NCBI GenBank assembly: GCA_963831385.1 | Contig: CAWHPW010000015.1 | Coordinates: forward strand, 62,001 to 126,000 | Source of the DNA: JACVRX01 sp963831385 | GTDB lineage: Bacteria > Actinomycetota > Actinomycetes > Jiangellales > Jiangellaceae | DNA: 64,000 nt | Direction: 5' to 3' | In this document: positions 1-7,899 of the stretch, in pieces | How positions within the stretch are numbered: the first letter of the stretch is position 1 | Layout: the number at the start of each line of letters is the position of its first letter | Made by a program: the position numbers and the translations under genes | The notes under the pieces: model-generated | What the model was told of the DNA's origin: nothing | Database searches by the model: none | What the model saw: the letters and a program-made list of their open reading frames with translations, nothing else

Positions 1-1595
1 GGAACGTCGCGTCCCGCGGACAACGTGACCGTGGCCTTCTGCTGTGGCGGTTTCATGATGCCTTCGACGACGTCCGCACCCGGAGGCAACTCGATGGTGG
101 CGTCGAGCACGGTCGTTCCGTCGACCGACAAGGAGAAGGTTCCTAGTCCTGAGGTCCCGATGACGTAGGTGCCGTCGTCGGGCACCCGCAGGTTGGTCCG
201 CACCTCGAGGTGGTGGACCTGGGACGCGGCGAGTGTGTCGTCGATGGGTCCCCACCAGAGCATCGAGGCGGCCCGGCGTTGCTCGCGGCCCAGCTCCGAG
301 CCGTCGGCGGCGTAAAACCGCACGTCCACCCCGACGGCATCGGTGTCCGGAACTCGGAGCAGGTCGACAGGGGCGATTGGAAGGCGGTCCCCGGCCCGAG
401 CCCCAGCAGCGTGAACCACCTCCACCTCATCGCCCAGAGCTGCCCGCAATCCGTCGAGTGGGGAGACGACATGAGCCGGGAAGACGGTCGCGCTGCCGCC
501 ACCGAGGGTTCGAGCGACCGCGGCGTTCGGCCCGAGTACCGCCACCTTGCTTACTGTGTCGGCAGCAAGCGGAAGCAGCGAGCCCGCGTTGCGAGCGAGC
601 ACGAAACCGGCCGCGGCGGTGGACCGCAGTTCCGCGCGAATGTCCTCATCAGTCGATGGCAGTGCGGTGGGTACTGCCGCAGGGATTCCATCCAGAGCGC
701 CGACGCGTGCCGCCAGACGCAAGATGCGGCGGACGTGGTCGTCAACCGCGGACTCAGGAATCGTGCCGGAGCGGACCGCGGCGACAAGGGCGTCCCCCCA
801 CGGGCCCGTCGGGCCGGGCATGACCAGGTCGAGCAGGCCGTCGTCTGCGGCGGCAAGCGACCGGCCTGCGTACCAGTCGGACATGACGACCCCGTCAAAA
901 CCCCATTCGGCCTTGAGCACATCGCGTTGCAGCGGGTTCTCGGTCATCGTCGTGCCGTTGACCGAGTTGTATGCGGCCATGACCGCCCAGGCGCCGGCGG
1001 CACGGACGATGGCCTCGAACGGAGCCAAGTAGAGCTCACGCAACGTGCGCTCGTCGACCTGGGCGTCAACCGTGAACCGATCGGTCTCAGAGTCGTTGGC
1101 GACGAAGTGCTTGACGGTCGCGGCGACACCGCCGGCCTGTACGCCTCGCACGTAGGCGCTGCCGATCCGGGCGGTGAGCAGCGGATCTTCGGAGAGGCAT
1201 TCGAAGTGCCGCCCGCCATACGGCGTCCGGTGCAAATTGACAGTGGGAGCCAGCACCACGTCGACGCCTTTTCCTCGCGCCTCGCTGGCGAGTAGGCGCC
1301 CGATTCGCTCCAATCGGCGCTCGTCCCAGGTTGCTGCCAGCGCCGTGGGGGAGGGCACGTTGGCCGACGGGTAACGCTCGTCCCACCGTTCGCCGCGAAT
1401 CCCCGCCGGCCCGTCGGACGTGACCATCCGGCGCAGCCCGATCACGGGCTCGGCGTGCATGCCCCAGACGTCGGCGCCGGTGAGCAGTCGAACCTTTTGC
1501 TCCAGGCTCAATCGGCGCAACCTGGCCGTTAGCTCGGCCTCGTCGAAGCTCTCGGGTTCAGGGGACGTGACCATATCCGTGGGCGGCCTGGTCAT
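1..1595 (-). CDS. Glycoside hydrolase family 3 beta-glucosidase with PA14 insert (3' end outside window)
   Basis: GH3 exo-glycosidase removing terminal beta-linked sugars by a retaining mechanism. Read from ATG at 1595 the protein runs off the left edge after about 530 residues. Visible in order: an N-terminal TIM-barrel with DGPAGIRGE, the KHFVANDSE motif and VVMSDWYA, whose Asp is the family nucleophile; then the start of the alpha/beta domain (VAVLGPNAAVARTLGGGSA); then a PA14-like stretch (GTYVIGTSGLGTFSLSVDG) just before the edge. That order is known in GH3 enzymes with PA14 inserted in the second domain. There is no signal peptide, so it is probably cytoplasmic. It is divergent from the Gfo/Idh oxidoreductase, suggesting shared sugar or glycoside metabolism (inference). 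Substrate cannot be told from sequence. A second in-frame ATG lies at 1574. Confidence 0.93.
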   Translation of the reverse strand, partial: MTRPPTDMVTSPEPESFDEAELTARLRRLSLEQKVRLLTGADVWGMHAEPVIGLRRMVTSDGPAGIRGERWDERYPSANVPSPTALAATWDERRLERIGRLLASEARGKGVDVVLAPTVNLHRTPYGGRHFECLSEDPLLTARIGSAYVRGVQAGGVAATVKHFVANDSETDRFTVDAQVDERTLRELYLAPFEAIVRAAGAWAVMAAYNSVNGTTMTENPLQRDVLKAEWGFDGVVMSDWYAGRSLAAADDGLLDLVMPGPTGPWGDALVAAVRSGTIPESAVDDHVRRILRLAARVGALDGIPAAVPTALPSTDEDIRAELRSTAAAGFVLARNAGSLLPLAADTVSKVAVLGPNAAVARTLGGGSATVFPAHVVSPLDGLRAALGDEVEVVHAAGARAGDRLPIAPVDLLRVPDTDAVGVDVRFYAADGSELGREQRRAASMLWWGPIDDTLAASQVHHLEVRTNLRVPDDGTYVIGTSGLGTFSLSVDGTTVLDATIELPPGADVVEGIMKPPQQKATVTLSAGRDV

Positions 1596-1763
1596 TCCGC
1601 CAACGCTAGTCACGCCATCGGGTAGGCGGAACAGTCGTGGGCCTGCTTGACGGTCGGGTCCTCGATCTGTGGATCGGTGCTATCGCGGATGGCGAGTTCC
1701 ATTGTGCGCATCTTCGATGCTTGGCTGAGGGCAACATCACGAGGGCGAAGGAGTGAATCAACG

Positions 1764-2645
1764 ATGACCCTTCGCATGGGGCTTGTCGGTGCCGGACCCT
1801 GGGCTCAGGTCTTCCACGGGCCGATGATCGTGTCCGGACCCGAAACTACGCTCGCAGCCGTCTGGGCGCGCCGGTCGGAGGCCGCGCAGACCCTGGCGGC
1901 CGCGCACGGTGCCGCGGCCGTCGCTTCGTTCGACCAGCTTCTGGACAGCTGTGAAGCGGTGGCTTTCGCCGTGCCGCCGGACGTGCAAGCCGAGCTTGCG
2001 CCACGGGCCGCCAGGGCAGGGCGACATCTCCTGTTGGAGAAGCCGCTCGCCTTTGCCCTCGAGGACGCCGAGCGCCTCACCGATACGGTGGATGACGCGG
2101 GAGTGCAGACGGTACTCATGCTGCGCAACCGGTTCTCGACGAACGGCCAGGCTTTCGTTGCGTCCGCTCAGGCGTCGTCCGCGCGAGGGGCGCAGGCACG
2201 ATTCGTGTCCGGTTCCAGCCTGGCCGGGGCGCCTTTCGCCACACCGTGGCGAATCGAGCGTGGGGCGCTCTTTGACCTGGGGCCGCATGTGCTCGACCTG
2301 ATGGACGCTGCGATGGGGCCCGTCGTCCGAGTGGCCGGAACGGGAGATCCGTTGCGATGGGTGTGCCTGACTACCGAGCACGAGAGCGGCGCCATGGGAC
2401 AGATCGCGCTGTCGATCACGACACCGGGCTCGGATGGCTCGCTCCACTGCGAGGTATTTACCGACGACGGCACTGTCGTCTACGACGGCTCTCGGTCGGA
2501 CTCCGACCAGGACGTCGGCGCCGCTATCACGACCGCGCTCGCAGTCGCCGTGAGGACGGGCGAACCGCATCCGATCGACGTCCACCGGGGCCTCTATCTG
2601 CAAGGCTTGCTGGACCAAGCGCAGTCGTCCCTGTCACCGGACTGA
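1764..2645 (+). CDS. Gfo/Idh/MocA family NAD(P)-dependent oxidoreductase
   Basis: Predicted 293-aa cytoplasmic dehydrogenase of the Gfo/Idh/MocA family, which oxidises or reduces hydroxyl groups of sugars and inositols. The Rossmann motif GAGPWA is at residues 9-14, the family EKP motif at 92-94, and DLGPHVLD (171-178) carries the His/Asp pair expected in the active site. The ATG at 1764 is preceded by GAAGGAG about 10 bases upstream; an in-frame upstream start at 1647 would add 39 residues of atypical sequence and is less likely. It is divergent from the GH3 gene, so the pair may act on one glycoside, the hydrolase releasing the sugar and this enzyme modifying it (inference). The substrate is unknown. 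Confidence 0.9.
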   Translation: MTLRMGLVGAGPWAQVFHGPMIVSGPETTLAAVWARRSEAAQTLAAAHGAAAVASFDQLLDSCEAVAFAVPPDVQAELAPRAARAGRHLLLEKPLAFALEDAERLTDTVDDAGVQTVLMLRNRFSTNGQAFVASAQASSARGAQARFVSGSSLAGAPFATPWRIERGALFDLGPHVLDLMDAAMGPVVRVAGTGDPLRWVCLTTEHESGAMGQIALSITTPGSDGSLHCEVFTDDGTVVYDGSRSDSDQDVGAAITTALAVAVRTGEPHPIDVHRGLYLQGLLDQAQSSLSPD

Positions 2646-2655
2646 GCCAGCCAGG

Positions 2656-2961
2656 TCAGATCCGTTCGGTGAGATGGATGGTGACGGTGTCGCCCTCGCC
2701 CTTGCCGATCGCCGCACGCAGGTCGGCGGTCACGGGCAGCTTGTGGGTGCCGTCTCCAAGCGCCATGAACGAACCACGAAACGGTTGCCCGTCGACGGTG
2801 CCGAGGACTTTGACCAGGCCTCGGGTGCCGAAGAACCCTGCTGTCCAGTCCGTCACGACGAAGGTCCAGCCGCCCCTGGCACTGCTGCGCTGCAGGACGG
2901 CGGTGAAGGTCTGGTCGAGTGGCCCGCGCTGGCCGGTGGGGACAGTGGGCTGGGCGGTCAT
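2656..2961 (-). CDS. DUF1905 domain protein
   Basis: A 101-aa protein spanning essentially one DUF1905 domain. Recognisable family features are FTAVLQRS near residue 19, GGWTFVV, FFGTRGLVKVLGTVDG, PFRGSFMALGDGTHKLPV in the middle and GDTVTIHLTERI at the end. The biochemical role of the family is not established; members often occur next to YdeI/OmdA-like and START-type proteins. The ATG overlaps the stop of the upstream VOC gene by 4 bases, so the two are translationally coupled and probably in one operon with the ArsR-SRPBCC regulator. Confidence 0.88.
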   Translation of the reverse strand: MTAQPTVPTGQRGPLDQTFTAVLQRSSARGGWTFVVTDWTAGFFGTRGLVKVLGTVDGQPFRGSFMALGDGTHKLPVTADLRAAIGKGEGDTVTIHLTERI

Positions 2962-3341
2962 TTCGTCTCCTCGACGACATAGAACCGGTTCCCGTCGGGG
3001 TCGTCGACGGTGTACATCGGGGGGACGCCCTCCCAGCGGATGACCTCGCTGACGGTGACGCCGTGATCACGCATCGCGGCGTGCTCGGCTTCAGCATCGG
3101 GGACCGTGAAGCGAATCCCGGTGTCGGTCCCGGCGGCTTGGCCCGCGTCGTCGACGCCGTTGAGCGCGATCGAGGTGGCGGCACCCGGAGGTGCGACCTC
3201 GATCCACCGCATGGTCGGACTGATCGGGGCGTCGAGGCGTTTCTCGAAGCCAAGCCTGTCGACGTAGAACGCGAGGGCTTGGTCCTGGTCGGTGACGGTT
3301 ATACCAACCGTCCGGACGTCGATGATGCTGGTTTGCGGCAT
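2958..3341 (-). CDS. VOC (glyoxalase/bleomycin-resistance fold) protein
   Basis: A 127-aa vicinal-oxygen-chelate protein. The first beta-alpha-beta unit (TVGITVTDQDQALAFYVDRLGFE) and the closing strand (VDDPDGNRFYVVEE) are typical; the penultimate motif DPDGNRF carries the usual metal-site position region. It sits 12 bases downstream of the ArsR-SRPBCC gene and overlaps DUF1905 by 4 bases, so it is likely the second gene of a three-gene operon controlled by that regulator. VOC proteins include lyases, dioxygenases and drug-binding proteins, so no substrate is assigned. Confidence 0.9.
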   Translation of the reverse strand: MPQTSIIDVRTVGITVTDQDQALAFYVDRLGFEKRLDAPISPTMRWIEVAPPGAATSIALNGVDDAGQAAGTDTGIRFTVPDAEAEHAAMRDHGVTVSEVIRWEGVPPMYTVDDPDGNRFYVVEETK

Positions 3342-3353
3342 GGTTCCTGCTCC

Positions 3354-4142
3354 TCAGGATTGGGCCGGCTCGCCGTACATCAGCGAGCCAGGGGTGGTCA
3401 GGGTCTGGCCGGTTTCCAGCCAGGTCTTCAGGCCGGACAAGATCATCGGCCAGCCGCCGTAGAGCTCCGGCGGGGCATCGTCGCGGAGCTGATCGTGGGT
3501 GACGGTCAGCCGGCACGAGTCACCGACCGGCTCGATCTCCCAGGTCACGCGGGAGGTGCCTTCACGTTCGGCATCCTCGCTCCACAGCGTGTGCATCGTC
3601 TGCACCAGCCGACGCGTCGGCTCGACGACCAGGTTCTCTCCCTCGGCCAGCGGCCGGTCCGAGGCTGGGTGCACCAGCGTGTACGCCGATCCGGGTGCCC
3701 ACGTCGACTCGACGCCGGCGCCGAAGTGGTACTTCGCCCGGATCGCCGGGTCGGTGATCGCCGTCCACAGGCGTTCGGGGGTGGTGCGGATGTAGACCTC
3801 GAAGACCTTCTCCATCGCGTGCTCCAGTTCTTCCTTGAGGCCGGTCAGACCGGCCGCCCACGACTCCGTGTACTTGCTGACCCAGCGGTCGTGGACCAGC
3901 CGGATCGGGACGGGGTTCAGGTAGTGCAACTTCTCCCGGCCCCTGCGCTTGGTGATGACCAAGCCCGCCTCCTCGAGCAGCCGCAGGTGCTTGGCGACAC
4001 CGACCCTGGTGAGGTCGTGCCGCGCGGTCAGGGCTACCAGGGTTTGCCCGTCGCGCTCGTAGAGAGCGTCCAGAAGAGCCCGCCGCGTCGGGTCAGCGAG
4101 CGCCCGGAACACCAACTCCACACCGCGAGAATAGGAAACCAT
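3354..4142 (-). CDS. ArsR-family winged helix fused to SRPBCC (AHSA1/START-like) domain
   Basis: A 262-aa transcription factor fused to a ligand-binding domain. Residues 1-90 form an ArsR winged helix (LVFRALADPTRRALLDALYE, then GVAKHLRLLEEAGLV as recognition helix). From about residue 105 an SRPBCC/AHSA1 domain begins (VFEVYIRTTPERLWTAITDPA) and runs to the end. The fold suggests a small hydrophobic ligand switches DNA binding; this is inference. I chose the ATG at 4142, which lies inside a perfect palindrome (4133-4152); an ATG at 4157 would add five residues. With no ribosome binding site before 4142, a leaderless transcript is plausible. It leads a probable operon with the VOC and DUF1905 genes. 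Confidence 0.88.
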   Translation of the reverse strand: MVSYSRGVELVFRALADPTRRALLDALYERDGQTLVALTARHDLTRVGVAKHLRLLEEAGLVITKRRGREKLHYLNPVPIRLVHDRWVSKYTESWAAGLTGLKEELEHAMEKVFEVYIRTTPERLWTAITDPAIRAKYHFGAGVESTWAPGSAYTLVHPASDRPLAEGENLVVEPTRRLVQTMHTLWSEDAEREGTSRVTWEIEPVGDSCRLTVTHDQLRDDAPPELYGGWPMILSGLKTWLETGQTLTTPGSLMYGEPAQS

Positions 4143-4152
4143 TTGGTTTCCT
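4133..4152. promoter_or_regulatory. Palindromic operator overlapping the ArsR-SRPBCC start codon
   Basis: The sequence AGGAAACCATTTGGTTTCCT is a perfect inverted repeat with 9-bp arms around a 2-base centre. It covers the ATG at 4142 of the ArsR-SRPBCC gene. A dimeric ArsR protein binding here would block its own transcription or initiation, so autoregulation is the natural reading. No second copy was found in the window. Confidence 0.7.
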
Positions 4153-4216
4153 GTCAAGCCTAAGGCCTCCAGGAACGGCAGGCCCGACCAGCGTCAAGGG
4201 ACGGCTCGGCCGGGTC

Positions 4217-4281
4217 GTGAAGATCGTCGTGATGAACACCAAGCGTGAAACCTGTGCCGCAGACTGCACGACGATCTTCAC
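4217..4281. repeat. Inverted repeat element, family A copy 1
   Basis: Arms of 15 bp (GTGAAGATCGTCGTG at 4217-4231 and its exact complement at 4267-4281) enclose a 35-base centre. The same arms recur at 5808-5872, at the other side of the thiolase gene. This copy lies downstream of the thiolase stop and upstream of the ArsR-SRPBCC gene, so it could terminate thiolase transcription, but the second copy is in a promoter region. Confidence 0.85.
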
Positions 4282-4320
4282 AACCGGTAAGGGCGGGCGG
4301 GCTGGGGCACCACCCTCAGC

Positions 4321-5520
4321 TCACGGGGCCTGGAGCAGGACGGCGATGCCTTGGCCGACGCCGATGCACATGGTTGCGACCGCGTGACGGGCACCGCGGT
4401 CGGCGAGCTCGAAAGCAGCGGTCAAAGCCAGCCGGGCACCACTCATCCCCAACGGATGACCCAGGGCGATCGCGCCGCCGTTGGGGTTGACGTTCTCGGC
4501 GTCGTCCGGCAGGCCCAGCTCACGCAGGACGGCAAGCGCCTGCGCGGCGAACGCCTCGTTCAGCTCGACCACGTCGATGTCGCCGATCCTCAGGCCGGCC
4601 CGGTCGAGTAGCCGCTGGGTGGCTGGCACTGGGCCGATGCCCATCACCCGGGGTGCTACTCCAGCCGCGGCGGCGGAGATCACCCGCGCCAGTGGAGTAA
4701 GTCCGTACTTCTCCAGGGCGCGGTCCGAGGCCATCAGCACAGCGGCGGCTCCATCGTTGACCCCGGAGGAGTTTCCCGCCGTCACGGTGCCGCCGGGAAA
4801 AAGCGGCCGCAGCCTGGCCAACGCTTCCAACGACGTCGCCCGCGGGTGCTCGTCCCGATCCACCGTGCTCGGATCACCTTTGCGTTGGGGAACGAGCACC
4901 GGCGCGATCTCGCGCGCCAACCGGCCGTTCGACGTCGCCTTCGCGGTGCGTTCTTGAGATCGCAACGCGAAGCGGTCCTGGTCCTCGCGAGATACGCCGT
5001 ACTCGTTGGCGACGTTCTCGGCTGTGCCCGGCATCGAATCGGTCCCGTACAGCTCGTGCATCCGCGGGTTCACGAACCGCCAGCCGATCGTCGTGTCGTA
5101 GATCTCCGGTGCCCGAGACCACGCCGCCTCGGCCTTCGGCATGGCGAACGGCGCGCGGCTCATGCTCTCCACACCGCCGGCGATCACCAGATCCGCCTCA
5201 CCGGCTCGGATGGCTCGGGCCGCGATGGCGACTGCGTCCAGGCCCGAGCCGCACAACCGGTTCACCGTGCTTCCCGGTAGGTGGGTCGGTAACTCCGCCA
5301 ATAGCACCGCCATCCGCGCGACGTTCCGATTGTCCTCGCCGGCCTGGTTGGCGCAGCCCATGACGACATCGTCCACCGCCGACCAGTCGACCGATGGCAG
5401 CTGCCGCACCAGCTCCCGGAGCACGTGCGCGGCAAGGTCGTCGGGCCGAACCGGCGCCAGCGCTCCGCCGTACCGGCCGATCGGTGTCCGTACCCCGGAG
5501 ACCAGATAAGAGACGGTCAT
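4321..5520 (-). CDS. Acetyl-CoA C-acyltransferase (thiolase)
   Basis: A 399-aa thiolase that cleaves or forms 3-ketoacyl-CoA with free CoA. The nucleophilic Cys is at residue 90 in NRLCGSGLDA; the His motif NPNGGAIALGHPLG and the second Cys in MCIGVGQG are near the C terminus, so the catalytic set is complete. Length matches FadA/PcaF-type enzymes (about 400 aa). The ATG at 5520 begins MTVSYLVSGVRTPIG, the usual N terminus; a GTG at 5547 would add nine residues. It stands alone, flanked on both sides by copies of repeat family A. Whether it works in fatty acid oxidation, aromatic catabolism or acetoacetyl-CoA synthesis cannot be decided here. Confidence 0.93.
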   Translation of the reverse strand: MTVSYLVSGVRTPIGRYGGALAPVRPDDLAAHVLRELVRQLPSVDWSAVDDVVMGCANQAGEDNRNVARMAVLLAELPTHLPGSTVNRLCGSGLDAVAIAARAIRAGEADLVIAGGVESMSRAPFAMPKAEAAWSRAPEIYDTTIGWRFVNPRMHELYGTDSMPGTAENVANEYGVSREDQDRFALRSQERTAKATSNGRLAREIAPVLVPQRKGDPSTVDRDEHPRATSLEALARLRPLFPGGTVTAGNSSGVNDGAAAVLMASDRALEKYGLTPLARVISAAAAGVAPRVMGIGPVPATQRLLDRAGLRIGDIDVVELNEAFAAQALAVLRELGLPDDAENVNPNGGAIALGHPLGMSGARLALTAAFELADRGARHAVATMCIGVGQGIAVLLQAP

Positions 5521-5618
5521 GACGCCATCATCGCTTTCGGCCGGCACGTGTGCGCGGCTGCTCGGCGATCGTGGGCGCAGGCCATCGGCCGCAGCGCGTC
5601 GCCCTGGGGTCTGCTCTA

Positions 5619-5774
5619 ACCGGCAGTGCGGGGCAACTCTTGCTTGAGGAGGTCGACGGCGAGGTGGACCACATCCACCAGCAGATCGAGTTTGCCCCCG
5701 AGCTCGTCGTCCGGGCCTCGACCACCGTCAAGCCACGCACCGGGCCAGCGACAGGCTCTCCCCCTTCGCCGTAG
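5619..5774 (+). pseudogene. Remnant of a LacI-family regulator C terminus
   Basis: The frame ending at 5774 reads AGQLLLEEVDGE then FAPELVVRASTTV, which closely resembles the last 40 residues of LacI/GalR regulators (a final helix followed by LVVRAST). Nothing upstream resembles the sugar-binding domain or the helix-turn-helix, and the thiolase start is only about 100 bases away. I read it as the tail of a decayed gene rather than an expressed protein. It shows a deletion or insertion boundary next to the thiolase. Confidence 0.5.
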
Positions 5775-5807
5775 GCCCTGGTAACGCACTCGCAGCTCAA
5801 CCTGGTC

Positions 5808-5872
5808 GTGAAGATCGTCGTGATGAACCGCCCCGCCCAAGCGCGGGCTGGAGCGTTCACGACGATCTTCAC
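5808..5872. repeat. Inverted repeat element, family A copy 2
   Basis: Same 15-bp arms as at 4217-4281 (5808-5822 and 5858-5872), again with a 35-base centre whose sequence differs. Immediately after the right arm comes a TTGACA hexamer (5880-5885) that could be the -35 box for the ArsR gene at 5915. Both copies also share ATGAAC just inside the left arm. Confidence 0.85.
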
Positions 5873-5914
5873 AAGCCTATTGACAAATTCGCCTTTCAAA
5901 TACAGAGTCCAACC

Positions 5915-6550
5915 GTGACCCCACCAGCGGTCCGGGTACTCGAGCAGGCCGACGGCGTGCGTGCGGCCCTTGGGCCGCTGCGGCGTTCAGTGCTGGAATG
6001 TTTGCAGGAGCCGGGTTCGGCCACCGAAATCGCTCTTGCCCTCGGCGTTCCGAGGCAGCGGGTGAACTACCACGTCCGGGCATTGGAGCGGGCGGGCCTG
6101 GTGGAGTTGGTCGAGGAGCGGCGGCGCCGCGGATTCACCGAGCGGGTCATGTGTGCCACTGCGCAAGCATTCCTCGTCGATCCAGAGCTGCTCGCCCCGC
6201 ATCCCGTGCGATCGGCCGTGGCAGAACGTGACCGGTACGCCGCGGAGCATCTCGTCACGACTGCTGCGGGGACGGTCCGCGACGTCGGCCGGATGATGAC
6301 CGCTGCCGATGCCGAGCGTAAGCGGCTATTGACGTTCACGATCGAGACCGAGTTGCGCTTCGCCGAGCCGGCCGACGTGCATCGCTTCACGTCCGCCGTC
6401 GCCGACGCCATCGCTCGTACCGCGGAGGAACACACCACGCCGGCGGAGGGACGGTTGTACCGGGTCGTCTTGGGCGGGTACCCAGCGCCATCGCCCCCAC
6501 CCATCGGAACCGAGCAGGAGAGAAGGCACCATGAACGCGACTCCGCGTGA
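5915..6550 (+). CDS. ArsR-type helix-turn-helix regulator
   Basis: A 211-aa regulator starting at GTG 5915. Residues 15-75 form an ArsR-like winged helix (ALGPLRRSVLECLQEPGSATEIA, then PRQRVNYHVRALERAGL as recognition helix, and a basic wing RRRRGFTER). The remaining 130 residues are helical and lack the SRPBCC motifs of the regulator at 3354. Its last 20 bases overlap the start of the SRPBCC gene at 6531, so regulator and SRPBCC protein are made from one transcript: a two-gene version of the fusion seen earlier in the window. TTGACA at 5880-5885 is a possible -35 box. Ligand unknown. Confidence 0.85.
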   Translation: MTPPAVRVLEQADGVRAALGPLRRSVLECLQEPGSATEIALALGVPRQRVNYHVRALERAGLVELVEERRRRGFTERVMCATAQAFLVDPELLAPHPVRSAVAERDRYAAEHLVTTAAGTVRDVGRMMTAADAERKRLLTFTIETELRFAEPADVHRFTSAVADAIARTAEEHTTPAEGRLYRVVLGGYPAPSPPPIGTEQERRHHERDSA

Positions 6551-7200
6551 GGAGGCCGTGCGCATCGAGGTCACGATTGGTGCGCCCATCGACGTGGTCT
6601 GGCAGGCGTTGCGTGAGCCGGATCAGATCCGCCGGTGGCACGGCTGGCACGCCGACGGCTTGGCCGAAGAGATCAAGCTGATCTACGAGACCGGCGCCCA
6701 CGAGACCGACCGCCCGTACGTACTAGAGGTCGGGCCCACTGACTCTGTTCGAGCTAGCGGAGGTCGAAGGCGGCACTCGGGTCCGCATCATCCGGTCCAA
6801 GCCAGACCCAGGCAGCGAATGGGCCTCGTACTTCGACGATGTCACGGAGGGTTGGATCTCCTTCCTCCACCAATTGCGGTTCATGCTCGAACACCACCCG
6901 CATGAAGAGCGGCGGACCGCCTTCTTCTCTGCCGAGGGCACGACGTCAACGCCGGATGACCTCATCGCCGACAGCCCGGCCGCGAACGGCTCACAGTGGT
7001 TCTCAGCGGACAACCAGCGGGGGGTCGTGGTCGACGACCTCGGCCCTGGGCTGCTGATCGTCGGTGCCACCGCCAACGGCGGCGCGATGGCGATCCTCAC
7101 CACCTACAGTCAGGACGACGCCGCCTTCGAGCAAACCTCGGAGGAATGGGCCACCTGGTGGCGCAGGCATCATCCAGATGCGCCTGCGCCGATCACGTGA
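6531..7200 (+). pseudogene. SRPBCC (AHSA1/START-like) domain protein with a frameshift
   Basis: The gene begins at ATG 6531 (VRIEVTIGAPIDVVWQALREPDQIRRWHG, a clear SRPBCC start) and reads in frame to about 6735. From about 6742 the sensible protein continues in the +1 frame (TLFELAEVEGGTRVRIIRS, EGWISFLHQLRFMLEHH, and so on to a stop at 7200). Joined, it is about 222 residues, close to the size of related proteins. So one extra base (or two missing) lies near 6735-6742. It is either a true frameshift or a sequence error. The C-terminal half has an internal ATG at 6874 but is unlikely to fold alone. It is coupled to the upstream ArsR gene. Confidence 0.8.
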
Positions 7201-7209
7201 GTCAAGCAG

Positions 7210-7527
7210 CTAGGACTCACAGCCGTTCGCAACGTCCAACGCCCGGCAGACCTGATTCATCCGACCCGGATCCAGCGTGGTCAGGTGTTCGGTCAGCATC
7301 GCCTTCCAGGCATCGCCGAGGTTGTCCAGACTTACCGCGCACCGGGTCGGCATCCCGTCATCCTCGTCGAGTATCACCTCGGTCGGGATGTCACGGATCG
7401 TCCGCGAAATCGACGCGATCGTCACCCGCTTGAGAACCGGAATGGCGGCGTCACGGGTCAGCACCAGTACCGGCCGACGGCCCCATTCCGGATGCTCGAG
7501 GTAGTAGACGCCCCCGCGTCTCACCAC
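7210..7527 (-). CDS. MazF/PemK-family toxin
   Basis: A 105-aa protein of the MazF/PemK ribonuclease toxin family. It begins with the usual RRGGVYYLEHPEWGRRPVLVLTRD and contains PTEVILDEDDGMPTRCAVSLDNLG, matching the second half of the PemK fold in which the substrate-binding Arg and Ser/Thr residues lie. Members cut mRNA or other RNA at short motifs. It overlaps the upstream antitoxin by 7 bases, the normal order (antitoxin first). Whether it is active is untested; the sequence shows no truncation. Confidence 0.88.
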   Translation of the reverse strand: MVRRGGVYYLEHPEWGRRPVLVLTRDAAIPVLKRVTIASISRTIRDIPTEVILDEDDGMPTRCAVSLDNLGDAWKAMLTEHLTTLDPGRMNQVCRALDVANGCES

Positions 7528-7835
7528 GGCTCGAAGCCCGCCTCGCGCTCCTCCATGTTCAACTGCCGCATCTGGTCGGCTGTCAATGCTGTCATCAACA
7601 TCGCCACGTCGCCCCAGTCGTCGGCGTCGTATTCGCCGCCCTGCGGAAGCCGCGTGTAACCATCAACGATTTGATGATCAATCGCGGCAGCGCGATCGGA
7701 TATCAGAAACGCCTCGAGGGCATCGCGGATCACCTGTGATCGCGACACGCCGCTGAGCGCAGCGCGGCGATCAAGGAGCTCGATCAGGTCCTCGTTGAGT
7801 TGGACCATTGTCTGCGTCCTGGCACTCATAGCCAT
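7521..7835 (-). CDS. Ribbon-helix-helix antitoxin of the MazF-like pair
   Basis: A 104-aa protein. Residues 6-50 read as a ribbon-helix-helix DNA-binding domain (TQTMVQLNEDLIELLDRRAA, SRSQVIRDALEAFL). The acidic C-terminal part (EYDADDWGDVAMLM and on) is the likely toxin-binding segment. It lies upstream of, and overlaps, the toxin gene. The ATG at 7835 is followed two codons later by another ATG. Direct repeats ATAGCC at 7828-7833 and 7839-7844, 11 bp apart, cover the start and could be the operator for autoregulation. Confidence 0.87.
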   Translation of the reverse strand: MAMSARTQTMVQLNEDLIELLDRRAALSGVSRSQVIRDALEAFLISDRAAAIDHQIVDGYTRLPQGGEYDADDWGDVAMLMTALTADQMRQLNMEEREAGFEPW

Positions 7836-7844
7836 ATGATAGCC
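7828..7844. promoter_or_regulatory. Possible antitoxin operator (ATAGCC direct repeats)
   Basis: Two ATAGCC hexamers with an 11-bp period overlap the start codon of the ribbon-helix-helix antitoxin, with CATATG between them. Tandem half sites one helical turn apart are typical for this protein class. The site is short, so the call is tentative. Confidence 0.35.
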
Positions 7845-7899
7845 CTACTGCTGGTGGAGTTCCCACTGACGCGCCTGGAAATCTAGGGAGCAACGATCG

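Noticed and set aside
2919..4163. Open frame of 414 codons on the plus strand over VOC and ArsR-SRPBCC genes
   Set aside because: It crosses two real genes on the opposite strand; composition is Arg/Asp/Gly-rich as in shadows.
5880..5910. Second ArsR operator between repeat A2 and the ArsR gene at 5915
   Set aside because: TTGACA is present, but the imperfect TTGA/TCAA symmetry is too weak to call an operator.
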